Assembly: GCF_963974515.1 (NCBI RefSeq)
Contig: NZ_CAXBDD010000029.1
Coordinates: 1-42,102 of the forward strand
DNA length: 42,102 nucleotides
Source: Sunxiuqinia sp963974515
GTDB taxonomy: Bacteria; Bacteroidota; Bacteroidia; Bacteroidales; Prolixibacteraceae
Reading direction: 5' to 3'
Under the pieces are notes generated by a model that was not told the DNA's origin, searched no databases, and saw only the letters and a program-made list of their open reading frames with translations. Below, in pieces: positions 1 through 7,561 of this stretch. Within the stretch, counting starts at the first letter, position 1; each line of letters starts with the position of its first letter. The position numbers were made by a program, and so were the translations under genes.

Positions 1-923
1 AGGCTGGACGCCTGGTAAGGCGCGTTGAAATTCACCGGAATCTTGAAGCCCAGGATCAGCGCCAGCCCAATGGCGATGTCGGTATAGCCCGAGAAGTCAC
101 AGTAAATCTGGATGGAATAGGCGTACACCGACAGTAGATTTTCCAGTCCGGAATAGGCCAGCGGCGCCTCAAAAACCCGGTCAACAAAGTTCAGGGCCAA
201 AAAGTCGGCAATCACCATTTTCTTAAACAGCCCCTTGGTGATCAGAAAAATGGCGTGGCTAAACTCCTCCCTTTTCAAGCGAAATTTCTGATACAACTGC
301 GGAATAAACGACGATGCCCGGACAATCGGACCCGCCACCAACTGAGGAAAAAAGCTCAGGTAAAAACTAAAGTCAAGCGGGTTTTTCACCACTTCGGAAT
401 CGCCACGAAACACATCAATCAAGTAGCTAATAGCCTGGAAGGTGTAAAACGAAATTCCGATCGGCAACAAAATTGACTGCTCGTCTACCACATCGCGGGC
501 CACCTGGTTCAGCAGCCAGCCAATCCAATTGAACACCTGGTAGTCGGTTTGAAACAACTGGTTAACCGTATCGATGAAGAAATAGGTGTACTTGAAATAG
601 CCCAAGATGAGTAAATTCAACCCAACGGCTAAAGTCAGCCACAGGTGCTTGCTTTTGCGGCGGGTAACCAACAAGCCAAAGCCATAGTTTGCCAGGCACG
701 AAAAAGCCAGCAGCGCCAGAAAAGCGCCACTCATCTGGAAATAAATAAACCAGCTGACCACCAATAAATAGCCGTTGCGCAGCGGATTTTTCCGATACAC
801 CAGCGAGTACACGCCCAGCACAAAAGTGAAGGCGATCCAAAAGGCCAATCCCGTGTAAAACAGTGGTTCTTCCGGCCGGTACTGCCAGATGCTTTGGATG
901 ATATCGCTCAGGCTCTCAATCAT
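1..923 (-). CDS. MBOAT-family O-acyltransferase (AlgI/PatA-like), 3' part cut by window edge
   Basis: This frame stays open from an ATG at 921-923 to base 1, giving 307 residues of the N-terminal part of a membrane-bound O-acyltransferase. Such proteins pass acyl groups, usually acetyl, across the membrane to an exported polymer. I read many hydrophobic segments and the family blocks PIGISFYTFQ (residues 154-163), PQLVAGPI (193-200) and YCDFSGYTDIAIG (274-286). The catalytic histidine of the family lies further on, outside the window. The start ATG overlaps the stop of the SGNH gene by 8 nt, so the two are probably translationally coupled. A pairing of MBOAT with a periplasmic SGNH protein is the arrangement of alginate and peptidoglycan O-acetylation systems. 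The acceptor polymer here is not determined. The family call is firm; the substrate is open. Confidence 0.9.
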   Translation of the reverse strand, partial: MIESLSDIIQSIWQYRPEEPLFYTGLAFWIAFTFVLGVYSLVYRKNPLRNGYLLVVSWFIYFQMSGAFLALLAFSCLANYGFGLLVTRRKSKHLWLTLAVGLNLLILGYFKYTYFFIDTVNQLFQTDYQVFNWIGWLLNQVARDVVDEQSILLPIGISFYTFQAISYLIDVFRGDSEVVKNPLDFSFYLSFFPQLVAGPIVRASSFIPQLYQKFRLKREEFSHAIFLITKGLFKKMVIADFLALNFVDRVFEAPLAYSGLENLLSVYAYSIQIYCDFSGYTDIAIGLALILGFKIPVNFNAPYQASS

Positions 924-2292
924 GGGCAAGCGTATCAGTTATGGGTTGCAAAACCTCCAGAAGGATCCGGGCCAATTCCTGACCTACCACTTCGGCACCT
1001 TCGTCCGAAAAATGAACGTAGTCTTTCCGCCCCAAGGCCGGCGATGCGTTTACCCAACGACTCATGGCGCCCTCCCCACCCATAAACGCCTGCAAATCCC
1101 AAAAGGCCGCGTGGTTGTACATGGCTATTTCGTACTGAATTTGTTTGATGACGGGAATATTGGGGTAGGAAATAAACTGCCCGTCGTGCATCCGAGCCAT
1201 ATCCGACACCCCGATAATCAGGATGGGAACTTCGGGTTGGATTCGTTTCAGGAAATCGATTTGCCGTTGAAAATACTTGCGAAAGTTGGGGTAATCGTCT
1301 GCCTGAACCGGCACCAGGTTCACCCCAAAATGGAGTACAAACAAGCCCACCTTAACCTGTCCAAGCATTTGGGCGATGGCCGCCTGATCCGATGCTTCGA
1401 AGGTTGGGTATGACAAGCCCCGCAACGCGATGTTGTCGACTAACACGCCAGAGCCGGTTTCGAGCGACAGGCCGGCAATGTTCAGGCTGTCTTTCGCCGC
1501 AAAGTCAAAGCGAATATCATCGGGAGTACGGTTAAACTGGAAATCAAGGGTCGCCAATTCGTTTTGTGGAATCAGGAAGCCGGAGTAAATCACGTCGCGC
1601 CCCTGCATAACAGTCACCAGGCAGCTGTCTTTGGCGGTATAATACAATTTCATCAACTGGTAATCGGGGCCGGGATTGAGCCTCCGGATCCGCCGGATTC
1701 GGAACCAACCTTTCGCATTGACAGCCGTCAGCAAAGCATTTTTAAACAGTAAGCTTTCGTTGATAAAGTCTTTATCCTGAAAGGTTTTAATCTCCCAGTT
1801 TTTCGAAGTTTCAATAATCAACTTGTGACGGGTGTTGTAATACAAATCCAAAGGTACAAAGCCCGGACCACTGCCAGCGAACTGCTCCTGTAGTTGCTGG
1901 CGCAAGGCCGAGGTAATGCGGTCATTCTCAATTTGTGAGTCCCCAAAATACACTACCCGAACCGGCAAGTTCGCATGTGACGCATGCTTTAGCTGATATG
2001 CCAACCCTTGAAGGCGGAGGGAATCATCCTCTGCAAAAACCAGAGGAACAGGATGAAAAAGCCCTGCTTCGGCCTCCTGTACAAGTGGCGCTCCGGCCAG
2101 CATTGAGTCTGGTTCGGAAGCGGCCAAAGTATCGTCTTCGGGCTCCGGAATTTCGTGCACCGCAACAGGCAAAGGTTCCTGAATAACAAGAGCCGAAACA
2201 GGCATGCCTTCTTCCGCTCTCAATAACAAAAGGAGAACCGAAAAAACAGTAAGCAGGATTAAAAAGTATAAGAATTCCCGAACTGGTGTCAT
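916..2292 (-). CDS. Membrane-anchored SGNH/GDSL-type acylhydrolase or acetyltransferase partner
   Basis: A 458-residue protein with one N-terminal membrane segment (about residues 6-25) followed by a low-complexity acidic/proline linker, so the rest should lie in the periplasm. SGNH blocks are visible: FGDSQ with Ser119, GPGF near 142, HFGVN with Asn325, and DYVHFS with Asp424 and His427, which together make a full catalytic set. Proteins of this kind remove or transfer acetyl groups on carbohydrates. It overlaps the downstream MBOAT gene by 8 nt and lies 69 nt after the lytic transglycosylase gene. The pair is best read as an O-acetylation module: the MBOAT exports acetyl groups and this protein places them on, or strips them from, the polymer. 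That role is inferred from the pairing, not shown by the sequence. Confidence 0.82.
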   Translation of the reverse strand: MTPVREFLYFLILLTVFSVLLLLLRAEEGMPVSALVIQEPLPVAVHEIPEPEDDTLAASEPDSMLAGAPLVQEAEAGLFHPVPLVFAEDDSLRLQGLAYQLKHASHANLPVRVVYFGDSQIENDRITSALRQQLQEQFAGSGPGFVPLDLYYNTRHKLIIETSKNWEIKTFQDKDFINESLLFKNALLTAVNAKGWFRIRRIRRLNPGPDYQLMKLYYTAKDSCLVTVMQGRDVIYSGFLIPQNELATLDFQFNRTPDDIRFDFAAKDSLNIAGLSLETGSGVLVDNIALRGLSYPTFEASDQAAIAQMLGQVKVGLFVLHFGVNLVPVQADDYPNFRKYFQRQIDFLKRIQPEVPILIIGVSDMARMHDGQFISYPNIPVIKQIQYEIAMYNHAAFWDLQAFMGGEGAMSRWVNASPALGRKDYVHFSDEGAEVVGQELARILLEVLQPITDTLAHD

Positions 2293-2361
2293 GATCCGAT
2301 TTTAGCTGCCGAATAAAAGTAAAGTTAAAATCGGGTATCTGCAAACGCCTGAAAAACTTCC

Positions 2362-3978
2362 TTATCCCCGGGGTTGAATTTTCAATTTCTGCCCCACCTG
2401 TAGCTTATTGGCATTGCCTATGTTATTCCATTTCAGGATATCGTTGTTGGACACTCCGGGGAACTTGCGGGCAATCGACCACAAGTTGTCACCCCTGCGC
2501 ACCGTGTACAAAACAAACTCGCCGCTGGCTGTCGTCTGTACCTGAGCGCTTGCGTTAGTGACCGGGGTTTTTCTTTTAAAGGATTGCTTTTCAGAAAAAC
2601 TCATCCTGTTCACGTCTGCGTAAAAATCGGCTTGTCCCTGCGGTACGTAAACCGCCAGTTTCTGCCCCACCCGGATCAGGTTGTTGCGAATATTGTTCCA
2701 ATAGCGCAGGTCGGAAGTTCGCACCCGGAACCATTCCGAAATATACCCCAAGTTATCGCCCGATTTGACCGTGTAATACAACTTATCTTTCCCTTGGATA
2801 TCGGTTGGATAAGCCGTTGTACTGCTTTTGGGGTTGATGATTTCGTTGTTCGGAAAATACTTGTCGCGATTCAAGGCATAAACAGCTTCTTCGTTATCGA
2901 TAAAACTGGCTACCATTTCAATTGGAATCTTCAACACGTATGGTTTATCTTTCTTTGCAGGAATAATGTCCATGCGGTATTGCGGATTCAGCGCGCGAAG
3001 CGCTTCAACCGGTGTGCCGGTCACTTCGGCTATCTGATCAAAATGCAGGTAACTGTTGATCATGATCGTATCGGTTACAATCGGAAAATCAGGATAACGG
3101 GGACTCAGGTTGTGCTGATGATAGTTGGTCATCACGTATGCCGCAGCGATGAAAGCCGGCACATAACCGCGGGTTTCGCGAGGCAAACGGTAGTAGATCG
3201 CCCAATAATCGCGCTCGCCACCCGAGCGGCGGATCGCCTTGTTGACATTTCCGGGTCCGCAGTTGTAGGCCGCAATCACCAAATGCCAGTTTTTATAAAT
3301 CTTGTACAAGTCCTTCAGATAAAGCACCGCTGCCTCTGTTGCCTTCATCGGATCGCGACGTTCGTCCACGTAGGTACCAATCTCCAGCTTGTACATTTTA
3401 CCCGTTCCGTACATAAACTGCCACAAACCAACGGCATTGGCCCGTGAGCGGGCAACAGGATTCAAAGCTGATTCGATGATTGCCATATACTTCAGTTCCA
3501 TCGGCAAATCGTGCTTGTCCAGCATTTCCTCAAAAAGGGGGAAATAATAACTCGCCAACCCAAGCATCATTTCCACCTGGTCGCGTCGGCGCTGTGTGTA
3601 CAGTTCAATAAAATTCCGCACCGTTTTGTTGTACGACAAATCCACGTAAGACTCAATTCCCTGAAGCCGCTGTATATACACCGAGTCGGGAATTGAAACA
3701 AGGCTGGCACTGTCCAGAAGTTCTTCCGCTACCGGCATTTCAAACGCATTTTGCATGTACCACGAGTTCAATAAACTATCGATCTTCGCCGCAAAAATAT
3801 CATTCAGGTTTTCGTCGGGTATTTTATATTTCTTGTGGTACCCATCCACACTATCCAAAGCAATCACTTCAATGCTTCTGACTCTCTTTATATCTTCTTT
3901 GTCAAAACGATCAGCAAATGCGTTTTGAACGACACTACTCACCAAAAAAACAACGATTAAACCAATTAAATTCTTCAT
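2362..3978 (-). CDS. mltD: LysM-containing membrane-bound lytic murein transglycosylase (MltD-like)
   Basis: A 538-residue secreted peptidoglycan lytic transglycosylase, which cleaves the MurNAc-GlcNAc bond and leaves 1,6-anhydroMurNAc ends. There is a signal peptide at residues 1-22 (ending QNAFA). The SLT domain covers about 150-260, with catalytic Glu169 in the IIESALNP motif, a GLWQFM motif near 184, and AYNCGPGNV at 237-245. Two clear LysM peptidoglycan-binding repeats lie at about 401-446 and 490-536, and a weaker LysM-like segment at about 309-353. The order parA-parB-DUF5683-this gene is, as I recall, common in Bacteroidota. The gene is followed by the SGNH/MBOAT pair, which may be functionally linked because O-acetylated MurNAc blocks this class of enzyme. 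Confidence 0.9.
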   Translation of the reverse strand: MKNLIGLIVVFLVSSVVQNAFADRFDKEDIKRVRSIEVIALDSVDGYHKKYKIPDENLNDIFAAKIDSLLNSWYMQNAFEMPVAEELLDSASLVSIPDSVYIQRLQGIESYVDLSYNKTVRNFIELYTQRRRDQVEMMLGLASYYFPLFEEMLDKHDLPMELKYMAIIESALNPVARSRANAVGLWQFMYGTGKMYKLEIGTYVDERRDPMKATEAAVLYLKDLYKIYKNWHLVIAAYNCGPGNVNKAIRRSGGERDYWAIYYRLPRETRGYVPAFIAAAYVMTNYHQHNLSPRYPDFPIVTDTIMINSYLHFDQIAEVTGTPVEALRALNPQYRMDIIPAKKDKPYVLKIPIEMVASFIDNEEAVYALNRDKYFPNNEIINPKSSTTAYPTDIQGKDKLYYTVKSGDNLGYISEWFRVRTSDLRYWNNIRNNLIRVGQKLAVYVPQGQADFYADVNRMSFSEKQSFKRKTPVTNASAQVQTTASGEFVLYTVRRGDNLWSIARKFPGVSNNDILKWNNIGNANKLQVGQKLKIQPRG

Positions 3979-3990
3979 ATCCCTCTCCCT

Positions 3991-4599
3991 TTAAAATCTT
4001 ATCCTACAATGAATTCCTACTAATTTTCTATCCATACAATAAACCGGCCCGGGTATCCATCTCATGGTTAAATCATCACCAATATCAAAATTAAAAAAAT
4101 GCGCGTCAACGCTTGCATCAATGATATTGAGCGCATAAAACGCAGCGGTTGAGATGATAACCAAATCCCGGTTCCTTCGTGAATAATCCTTCGCCCGCTG
4201 TAGAGCGGTTGTAAACTGCTGCGTTTGTCCGTCCCACCGACCTTCAAAGTTCAAATCTTCAAACGAATTGGTGTTCGGGTCATCATCCACAATATCAGCA
4301 TAAGCCTGCCGGTAAAGCACATACTGATCATTATTCCAGTCGATAAAATAGGCAAATGCGCCAAAGCCTATATAAATCAACGGAACTTTCCAATATTTCT
4401 TGTTATAAATTTGCCCCATCCCCGGCAACACAGCCGAATAAATCGTTGCTTTTCGTGGCGAATGTTCTGGTTTTTCGGCCGGAACTGACTCGCCGTCAGC
4501 CGCTATTTGCTGGGCAGACGCAACAAATCCTGTCAATAAGAACAGGAATATAAACAGGGCTGTTATGGTCAGAGACCAATTTAGTTTTCTTTTAATCAC
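3991..4599 (-). CDS. DUF5683 domain membrane protein
   Basis: A 202-residue protein with an N-terminal signal or membrane segment (about residues 10-30, ending near VASAQ). A second hydrophobic stretch follows the family-like motif SAVLPGMGQIYNKKYWKVP (about 55-73), and a third lies near 150-160. This block (small gly-x-gly-QIYN turn, then a membrane segment, then a WNNDQYVLYRQAY motif) is what I recognise as DUF5683, a Bacteroidota family without a known biochemical role. It sits 12 nt upstream of the lytic transglycosylase and 84 nt downstream of parB, so it is probably in the same transcript. The C-terminal 20 residues read in frame to a normal stop. No function can be assigned. Confidence 0.8.
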   Translation of the reverse strand: MIKRKLNWSLTITALFIFLFLLTGFVASAQQIAADGESVPAEKPEHSPRKATIYSAVLPGMGQIYNKKYWKVPLIYIGFGAFAYFIDWNNDQYVLYRQAYADIVDDDPNTNSFEDLNFEGRWDGQTQQFTTALQRAKDYSRRNRDLVIISTAAFYALNIIDASVDAHFFNFDIGDDLTMRWIPGPVYCMDRKLVGIHCRIRF

Positions 4600-4683
4600 T
4601 CGAATACCTGGGTATTAAAGACTTGAAATCCGATAATCAGTTTTAGGCACTTTCACTATCGTTAATGTTTTTTTGAAATCAAA

Positions 4684-5556
4684 TTAGCCATTCAATTTAT
4701 CCAGAATACCAATAATTCGTTCCAGGTCTTTTGATGAACCAAACGGAATAACGATTTTTCCCTTTCCTTTATTGTTGAGTGAAAAATCGACCTTTGTTTT
4801 AAAAAAACGGCTTAAATGCTCCTGTAATTCTCCGTATTCTTCCGGATGCTTTTTCTTTGGAGCCGATGGCATCACTTTCTTCTCCGAGCTATTAAGCTGC
4901 CTGACAAGTTCCTCGACCTTACGAACCGAAAAGTCATGTTTCAGAATCTCTTCATAAATCGCTAACTGATCTTCCGGAATCTGAATATTAACCAATGCCC
5001 GGGCGTGTCCCATCGAAATGGTTTTATCCACAATCCCTTTCTGAATCGCCGCTGGTAATCGCAGTAAACGAAGGTAGTTCGATACGGTTGACCGTTTTTT
5101 ACCCACACGGTCGCTGAGACTTTCCTGGGTCAGTTTGCACTCATCAATCAAACGCTGATACGAAAGCGCAATTTCAATGGCATCCAGGTCTTCACGCTGA
5201 ATATTTTCGATCAGGGCCATTTCCAGCATGCCTTCGTCGTCGGCTTTACGAACGTAGGCGGTGATGGTTGTCAAACCGGCAATTTTTGATGCCCTGAAGC
5301 GGCGTTCACCGGCAATGATCTGAAATTTCCGGTCATCAACCTGTCGAAGGGTAATCGGTTGAATAATGCCAATTTCCTTGATCGAAGCAGCTAATTCATT
5401 TAGCGCTTCTTCATCAAACTTTGTCCGGGGCTGAAACGGGTTGGCTTCAATTTCGTCAAGCGCAATCTCGCTAATCGACGAATCCGGGCCGCGATCCCGA
5501 CCCGCATCATCAATCAGGGCGCCAAGCCCTCTACCCAATGCATTCCTTTTTGCCAT
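4684..5556 (-). CDS. parB: Chromosome-partitioning protein ParB (Spo0J-like)
   Basis: A 290-residue ParB that binds parS sites near the origin and spreads as a CTP-dependent clamp. I see the N-terminal CTPase domain with the IAGERRFRAS motif (about residues 79-88), followed by the ENIQREDL motif and the helix-turn-helix region around TQESLSDRVGKKRSTVSNYLRLL (described here as about residues 136-158). The C-terminal dimerisation part, ending IIGILDKLNG, follows a lysine-rich linker. It starts 15 nt after the parA stop, so the two form an operon. No convincing parS site was found in the window. Confidence 0.96.
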   Translation of the reverse strand: MAKRNALGRGLGALIDDAGRDRGPDSSISEIALDEIEANPFQPRTKFDEEALNELAASIKEIGIIQPITLRQVDDRKFQIIAGERRFRASKIAGLTTITAYVRKADDEGMLEMALIENIQREDLDAIEIALSYQRLIDECKLTQESLSDRVGKKRSTVSNYLRLLRLPAAIQKGIVDKTISMGHARALVNIQIPEDQLAIYEEILKHDFSVRKVEELVRQLNSSEKKVMPSAPKKKHPEEYGELQEHLSRFFKTKVDFSLNNKGKGKIVIPFGSSKDLERIIGILDKLNG

Positions 5557-5571
5557 TATTACGCGAATTAT

Positions 5572-6372
5572 TTATTCGATTACTTTTTCAGAATTTTTAA
5601 TTTTTGTCAAATCATTCTTTTGCAAAATCTCACGAGCCAGATCCATATAATTTTCCGAACCACGCGAGTTGGCATCGTACAAAATAACTGGTTTCCCGTA
5701 ACTCGGGGCTTCACTAAGCTTGATGTTTCGTGAAATCGTTGATTCAAAAACCATATCACCAAAGTGGGTTCGTACTTCTTCGAGCACTTGGTTTGAAAGG
5801 TTCAGCCTCGAATCATACATGGTCAGCAGAAAACCTTCAATCTCCAAATCAGGATTCAAACGGGTTTGAATGATTTTAATTGTATTCAGCAATTTCCCCA
5901 ATCCTTCCAGCGCGAAATATTCGCACTGAACCGGAATAATAATCGAGTCGGCTGCGGTAAGCGAATTAACCGTGATCAATCCCAGTGAGGGGGAACAGTC
6001 AATCAAGATGAAATCATAATCGTCACGGAGTTTTTCGATAACCACTTTCATCACCTTCTCACGGTTGGGCAAATTGAGCATTTCAATTTCGGCACCAACC
6101 AAGTCAATGTGCGAGGGGATCAGATCCAAGCCTTCAATTTCGGAGTTCAAGACGATCTTGCGTGGATCAATATCATCTACAATACATTCATAAATGCTGG
6201 TTTTTACATTCCTCACATCAAATCCAATTCCTGAAGTAGCATTTGCCTGAGGGTCAGCGTCAATAATCAACACTTTATATTCCAAAACTGCCAGACTGGC
6301 CGCTAAATTAATCGCTGATGTTGTTTTTCCTACGCCCCCTTTTTGGTTGGCTAGTGCAATAACTTTTCCCAT
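5572..6372 (-). CDS. parA: Chromosome-partitioning ATPase ParA (Soj-like)
   Basis: A 266-residue Walker-type ATPase that works with ParB in chromosome segregation. The deviant Walker A motif KGGVGKTT lies at residues 10-17, the switch motif IIDADPQANAT follows, and DCSPSLG marks the Walker B region. I chose the ATG at 6372 rather than the upstream in-frame ATG at 6402. An AGGAG Shine-Dalgarno sequence lies 6 nt before it, and the protein then begins MGKVIALANQKGG as in the family. A TAACTTTG (-7-like) box on the minus strand at 6400-6407 would put transcription start between the two ATGs, but I see no matching -33 box. Confidence 0.96.
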   Translation of the reverse strand: MGKVIALANQKGGVGKTTSAINLAASLAVLEYKVLIIDADPQANATSGIGFDVRNVKTSIYECIVDDIDPRKIVLNSEIEGLDLIPSHIDLVGAEIEMLNLPNREKVMKVVIEKLRDDYDFILIDCSPSLGLITVNSLTAADSIIIPVQCEYFALEGLGKLLNTIKIIQTRLNPDLEIEGFLLTMYDSRLNLSNQVLEEVRTHFGDMVFESTISRNIKLSEAPSYGKPVILYDANSRGSENYMDLAREILQKNDLTKIKNSEKVIE

Positions 6373-6491
6373 AGTTTTCTCCTGATTTTCGCTGAGTTCC
6401 AAAGTTAATATTTTATGGATAAAATGACCGAGGAATCACAAATTTATCTTGTGATCCGGCTTAATCCTCTGATTCCAAAAGCCTTAATTTA

Positions 6492-7502
6492 CTACGACAT
6501 TTCAATCTTACAGGCTTCCATCTTAAGTCGTTCACAATCAATAGGTACAACTCCTGATTTTTCACAAACCAAACCACCTGCCAAGTTAGAAAGCTGTGCC
6601 ATAAAGCGGGTTGGCATACGGGCAGCCAAACAAAGGCTGGCTACCGCAATCACCGTATCGCCCGCCCCGGAAACATCGGCAATATCTCGAATTTCGGCTG
6701 GGAAATGACTCTGAGTGGCGCCATTGCTGATGATTACGCCAAGCTCTGATAGCGTAATAAAAATCACATCCAGCTTTTTTTCCTGTTTAAACTTTTCGGC
6801 TGCCTCCAAAATTGATTGAAAATCGGCTTTATCAATTGAAAAACCGAGTCCTTCCTTAAACTCTTTAAAGTTGGGTTTGAAAAGATCAACATGGCTGTAA
6901 TTGTTGAAGTTTCGTTTCTTCGGATCAACAGCGATCAAAATCCCCTTGGAGCGAGCCAGCTTGCTTATACTTTCAATCAACGTTTTTGTAATGAGTCCTT
7001 TATCGTAATCAACAAACAAAATGAGATCGAACTTCTGCTGCTCCATCAGTGACTCTATACGATCAAAAACAAGCTGTTCTTCGTGGGCCAAAATCAATTC
7101 GGTAGTCTCCTCATCCACGCGTACAACCTGCTGTCTGCCACTCATAATCCGGGTTTTCACGGTTGTCTGCCTGCTATCAGAGCGCAAAATTCCGATATCA
7201 GTCATGCCACTTTTTTGAAGCAGTTGCATGAAAATATCGCCTTTGGGGTCAGTTCCCACCATGGAAACTAAAACAGGAGTTGCTCCTAAAGATTGAAGGT
7301 TAAGCGACACATTGGCAGCTCCACCAATCCGGTTTTCCTGACGCCCAACTGTGACAATCGGAATCGGCGCCTCCGATGAAATTCGATCAACAGTTCCCCA
7401 CAAATACGAATCAACCATCGCATCGCCAACCACCAGTGCCCTGACGTTGGAAAATTTATTAAAGACGTCTTCAACTTTAAATTTCTCCACGCTGATACTC
7501 AT
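6492..7502 (-). CDS. rfaE1: PfkB-family sugar kinase, D-glycero-beta-D-manno-heptose-7-phosphate kinase-like (RfaE1/HldE N-domain type)
   Basis: A 336-residue ribokinase/PfkB-fold enzyme. The N-terminal VVGDAMVDSYLWG, the RIGGAANVSLNLQSLGA block and the C-terminal DVSGAGDTVIAVASL (with the catalytic Asp of GAGD) match the heptose-7-phosphate 1-kinases used for LPS core heptose activation. It lacks the C-terminal nucleotidyltransferase domain of bifunctional HldE, so it would need a separate adenylyltransferase. It sits between priA (60 nt away) and parA (119 nt away), all on one strand. The exact sugar substrate is inferred from family likeness; another PfkB specificity is possible. Confidence 0.82.
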   Translation of the reverse strand: MSISVEKFKVEDVFNKFSNVRALVVGDAMVDSYLWGTVDRISSEAPIPIVTVGRQENRIGGAANVSLNLQSLGATPVLVSMVGTDPKGDIFMQLLQKSGMTDIGILRSDSRQTTVKTRIMSGRQQVVRVDEETTELILAHEEQLVFDRIESLMEQQKFDLILFVDYDKGLITKTLIESISKLARSKGILIAVDPKKRNFNNYSHVDLFKPNFKEFKEGLGFSIDKADFQSILEAAEKFKQEKKLDVIFITLSELGVIISNGATQSHFPAEIRDIADVSGAGDTVIAVASLCLAARMPTRFMAQLSNLAGGLVCEKSGVVPIDCERLKMEACKIEMS

Positions 7503-7561
7503 TTTAACGCCTACAAAAGTAGTAAAGGAATTTGAAACTTGAAATTTGGAATTTCAGCGAA

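Noticed and set aside
889..1413. Plus-strand frame of 174 codons
   Set aside because: Antisense to the SGNH gene, with no domain and no upstream signals.
6373..6402. Upstream ParA start
   Set aside because: The ATG at 6372 has a good AGGAG at the right distance and the family N-terminus.
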